From Sorangium cellulosum So0157-2 (GTDB taxonomy: Bacteria > Myxococcota_A > Polyangia > Polyangiales > Polyangiaceae): a DNA stretch of 64,000 bases. The notes below the pieces were generated by a model, which did not search any database, was not told the origin of the DNA, and worked only from the letters and a program-made list of their open reading frames with translations. Every line of letters starts with the position of its first letter. Position 1 is the first letter of the stretch. Below, piece after piece: positions 62,358 through 64,000 of this stretch. The stretch covers positions 6,958,001-7,022,000 of the forward strand of contig NC_021658.1 in NCBI RefSeq assembly GCF_000418325.1, given 5' to 3'. The translations under genes and the position numbers were made by a program.

Positions 62358-63232
62358 GATGCCCCTCCCTGCGGACGGCTGAGCTCCTCGTCGAGGATCG
62401 CCAGGTATTCGCGCCGGAGACTCCGGGAGAGGCTCAGGATCTCGCCGTGGCTCCAGTGGTAATAGAAGGCGAGATAATGCACCTCCTTGAGCAGCGCCGG
62501 GCGCGAGGCGCGCAGCTCGGAGAGGAGCGAGTGGACCGGCTCGTACACGAAGCGGAACGTCTGCCCGCACTCGACGCAATCGAGGTCGAGCGTCATGTCG
62601 AGCTCCGGCGAGGCGGCGATCATCTCGCGCACGATCTCGGCGCGCGTGGCGGAGGGCAGCGACATCACCTCATCCGGCCCGAGCGAGCGCGCATGGCCCT
62701 CCGGCGCCGGGCGCACGCATCGCTCGATGAAGGCCGCTTCCAGCTCATCGGCCGGCAGCCCGTGGAGGGCGACCTGATCGCCGGCCGTGGGCAGCCGATA
62801 CCGCACGTCGCGCCCGTCGGGGAGGGATAGCCGGCCGCTCGCCTCGGGCGGGACGTCCGGAGGCGCCACCGTGGACAGGTCCAGCTGGACATCGACCCGC
62901 TTTCCGCAGCCCGCCGCCGGGCAGGCCACGGTCTGGAAGCGGACGTTGCCGAACGTCAGCCGGTTCAGCTGGACGAGCAGCATGTCGCGGTCGACGGGGA
63001 GCAGGCTCCCGAGGAGCCCGACGTCGACGTCGTCCCCGCGGAAGGGGCCGATCCGCTCGGTGCTCGAGGCGAGGAGGAGCAGCGCCGCCCGGAACGGGTT
63101 CGGCTCCTCGGCGCCCAGCATCTCGCCGCGGCCGTTGACGGGGACCACGACCGCGCCGCGGGCGCGGCGCCCCCGCCCGTCGGGCACGCCGAACGGGAGT
63201 GCGACCTCGAGCTTGAGATCGGACCCGAGCAC
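62354..63232 (-). CDS. T4 gp26-like baseplate hub assembly chaperone
   Basis: The product has 292 residues from GTG 63232, with GGAG 5 bases upstream of TCCTCGTG. VDVGLLGSLLPVDRDMLLVQLNRLTFGNVRFQTVACP and LEAAFIERCVRPAP resemble the T4_baseplate (gp26) family. Two cysteine pairs (CPAAGC and CVEC) make a probable zinc ribbon. The C-terminus LLKEVHYLAFYYHWSHGEILSLSRSLRREYLAILDEEL is the conserved 'YYHWS...I..L' tail seen in phage-tail loci. It is expected to help assemble the hub and not to stay in the particle. Confidence 0.72.
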   Translation of the reverse strand: MLGSDLKLEVALPFGVPDGRGRRARGAVVVPVNGRGEMLGAEEPNPFRAALLLLASSTERIGPFRGDDVDVGLLGSLLPVDRDMLLVQLNRLTFGNVRFQTVACPAAGCGKRVDVQLDLSTVAPPDVPPEASGRLSLPDGRDVRYRLPTAGDQVALHGLPADELEAAFIERCVRPAPEGHARSLGPDEVMSLPSATRAEIVREMIAASPELDMTLDLDCVECGQTFRFVYEPVHSLLSELRASRPALLKEVHYLAFYYHWSHGEILSLSRSLRREYLAILDEELSRPQGGAS

Positions 63233-63240
63233 GAGGACTC

Positions 63241-63744
63241 CTACCGTTCTTCGGGACTATCGGGGCGCTCGTCGATCTGCCAGCCTTCGTGCTGGAGCTC
63301 CAGCACCTCGATGGCGAGCTCGTTGGCCTTGGCGTCGAAATCGGCGACGGTCAGCTTGGAAGGCCAGGCGTTGAACACCGAGATGCTCATCACCTTCTCG
63401 TTGGGAAGGTTGTACACCTCGATGATCAGGTTCTTGCGGAACTTGTGGACGCTCTCGATGACGGTGCCGCCCGCGGCCTGGTAGGTGTTGACGAGCTTCA
63501 TCCAGTCCATGAACCGGGCGTCGGCCGAGAGCCCGCGCTCCAGGGTGATGGGCTCGTACTTCGTGACGCCGGGGACCTTCGCGGTGCTGTTGTGGTCGCC
63601 GCCCGTGCGCCAGTCGACGGGCTCCACGCTCTTCGTGAGGGCGCTGATCTTGGAGACGCCGGCGACGTAGAGGTTGTCCCACTTCACGAGGAACTTGAAC
63701 TTGCGATACGGGTCGTACTTGAGGACCGTTGCCTGGAATGCCAT
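63241..63744 (-). CDS. inner tube protein (Afp1/5, T4 gp19-like)
   Basis: The gene encodes 167 residues from ATG 63744 (GGGGAG about 10 bases upstream). DPYRKFKFLVKWDNLYVAGVSKISALTKSVEPVDWRTGGD...KVPGVTKYEPITLERGLS is the conserved tube pattern of the phage tail region protein (gp19) family; length is normal. It forms the hexameric rings of the rigid inner tube that carries the cargo. Confidence 0.95.
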   Translation of the reverse strand: MAFQATVLKYDPYRKFKFLVKWDNLYVAGVSKISALTKSVEPVDWRTGGDHNSTAKVPGVTKYEPITLERGLSADARFMDWMKLVNTYQAAGGTVIESVHKFRKNLIIEVYNLPNEKVMSISVFNAWPSKLTVADFDAKANELAIEVLELQHEGWQIDERPDSPEER

Positions 63745-63768
63745 GAGGTTCTCTCCCCGTCGCCGGCG

Positions 63769-64000
63769 CTACTGCTTGCGGATCTGCTGGATGTGGATGA
63801 TGACGAATTCCGCGGGTTTGAGCGGCGCGAACGCCACCAGGATATGGACCTGCCCGGCGTCGATGGTGGCCTGGGGGTTGTTGTCGGCGTCGCACTTCAC
63901 GTAGAAGGCGTCCGCCGGCTTGCCGCCCTGGAACGCGCCGGCGCGGAACTGCGCGAGCATGAAAGCGTTGATGTTGAACCGGATCGCCGACCACACCGGC
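63769..64000 (-). CDS. tail sheath protein, C-terminal end (5' part outside window)
   Basis: About 76 residues to the stop codon at 63769. FNINAFMLAQFRAGAFQGGKPADAFYVKCDADNN...HILVAFAPLKPAEFVIIHIQQ is the strongly conserved C-terminus of contractile sheath proteins (Afp2-4/Pvc2-4). The gene continues beyond the window edge. Confidence 0.93.
   Translation of the reverse strand, partial: PVWSAIRFNINAFMLAQFRAGAFQGGKPADAFYVKCDADNNPQATIDAGQVHILVAFAPLKPAEFVIIHIQQIRKQ

Overview
The window reads as a very high-GC, large-genome myxobacterium of the Sorangium/Polyangiales type. The evidence is the strong C/G bias at third codon positions, a giant kinase-ATPase-GAF-STAS signalling protein, lipoproteins with low-complexity Gly/Thr linkers, a lone NRPS/PKS gene, and a contractile injection system typical of such genomes. 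No rRNA, tRNA or CRISPR array was seen. This rests on sequence reading only; no database search was possible.

Left part (1-31 kb) is a patchwork of single genes. In order it holds the 3' end of a DHA2-type MFS exporter, a lipoprotein-like SAM methyltransferase with a His-rich linker, an SDR oxidoreductase with a palindromic operator upstream, and a 1687-residue Ser/Thr kinase-AAA-GAF-STAS protein. A CxxCH (haem c-like) lipoprotein and an MFS transporter plus FAD monooxygenase pair follow. A single 11.2-kb NRPS/PKS gene runs on the minus strand. The remaining genes are a PAS-PAS-STAS protein whose STAS domain closely resembles that of the big kinase, a LuxR-type regulator, and a secreted esterase lipoprotein. 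Two inverted copies of a roughly 100-bp hairpin-bearing repeat (about 11.1 kb and 30.1 kb) bracket the NRPS region.

Right part (about 30.6-64 kb) is an extracellular contractile injection system (eCIS, Afp/PVC-like), all on the minus strand. Reading 5'->3' from the window edge it encodes: sheath (cut by the edge), tube, a gp26-like hub-assembly chaperone, two or more rapidly evolving Ala/Pro-rich proteins, an Afp7 N-terminal-like protein, LysM, a gp27-like hub, a gp5-like spike and gp25. Then come two baseplate-J/gp6-like proteins (the second a 2841-residue giant), a gp7/tail-protein-I-like protein, a DUF6519-type protein with a PAPAEA tandem repeat, a duplicated-domain protein, a Pvc16/DUF4255 tail-terminator and the AAA+ ATPase. 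Most joints are 4-bp ATGA/GTGA overlaps, so this looks like one translationally coupled operon. About 0.6 kb downstream on the same strand lies a 1329-residue DUF4157 (HExxH) protein. It has a long Ala-rich helical middle, hydrophobic segments and an unrecognised C-terminal domain, and is the likely injected effector. A small unknown gene follows it directly.

The two most unusual items are these. The NRPS has the order C(degenerate)-A-PCP-C-A(nMT)-PCP-KS-AT(dead)-TE; its AT has lost the nucleophile serine and no carrier protein sits before the thioesterase. The eCIS/effector block combines a giant baseplate protein with a compositionally distinct middle, a perfect 14-copy 18-bp repeat, and a probable double frame disruption in the Ala/Pro-rich gene.
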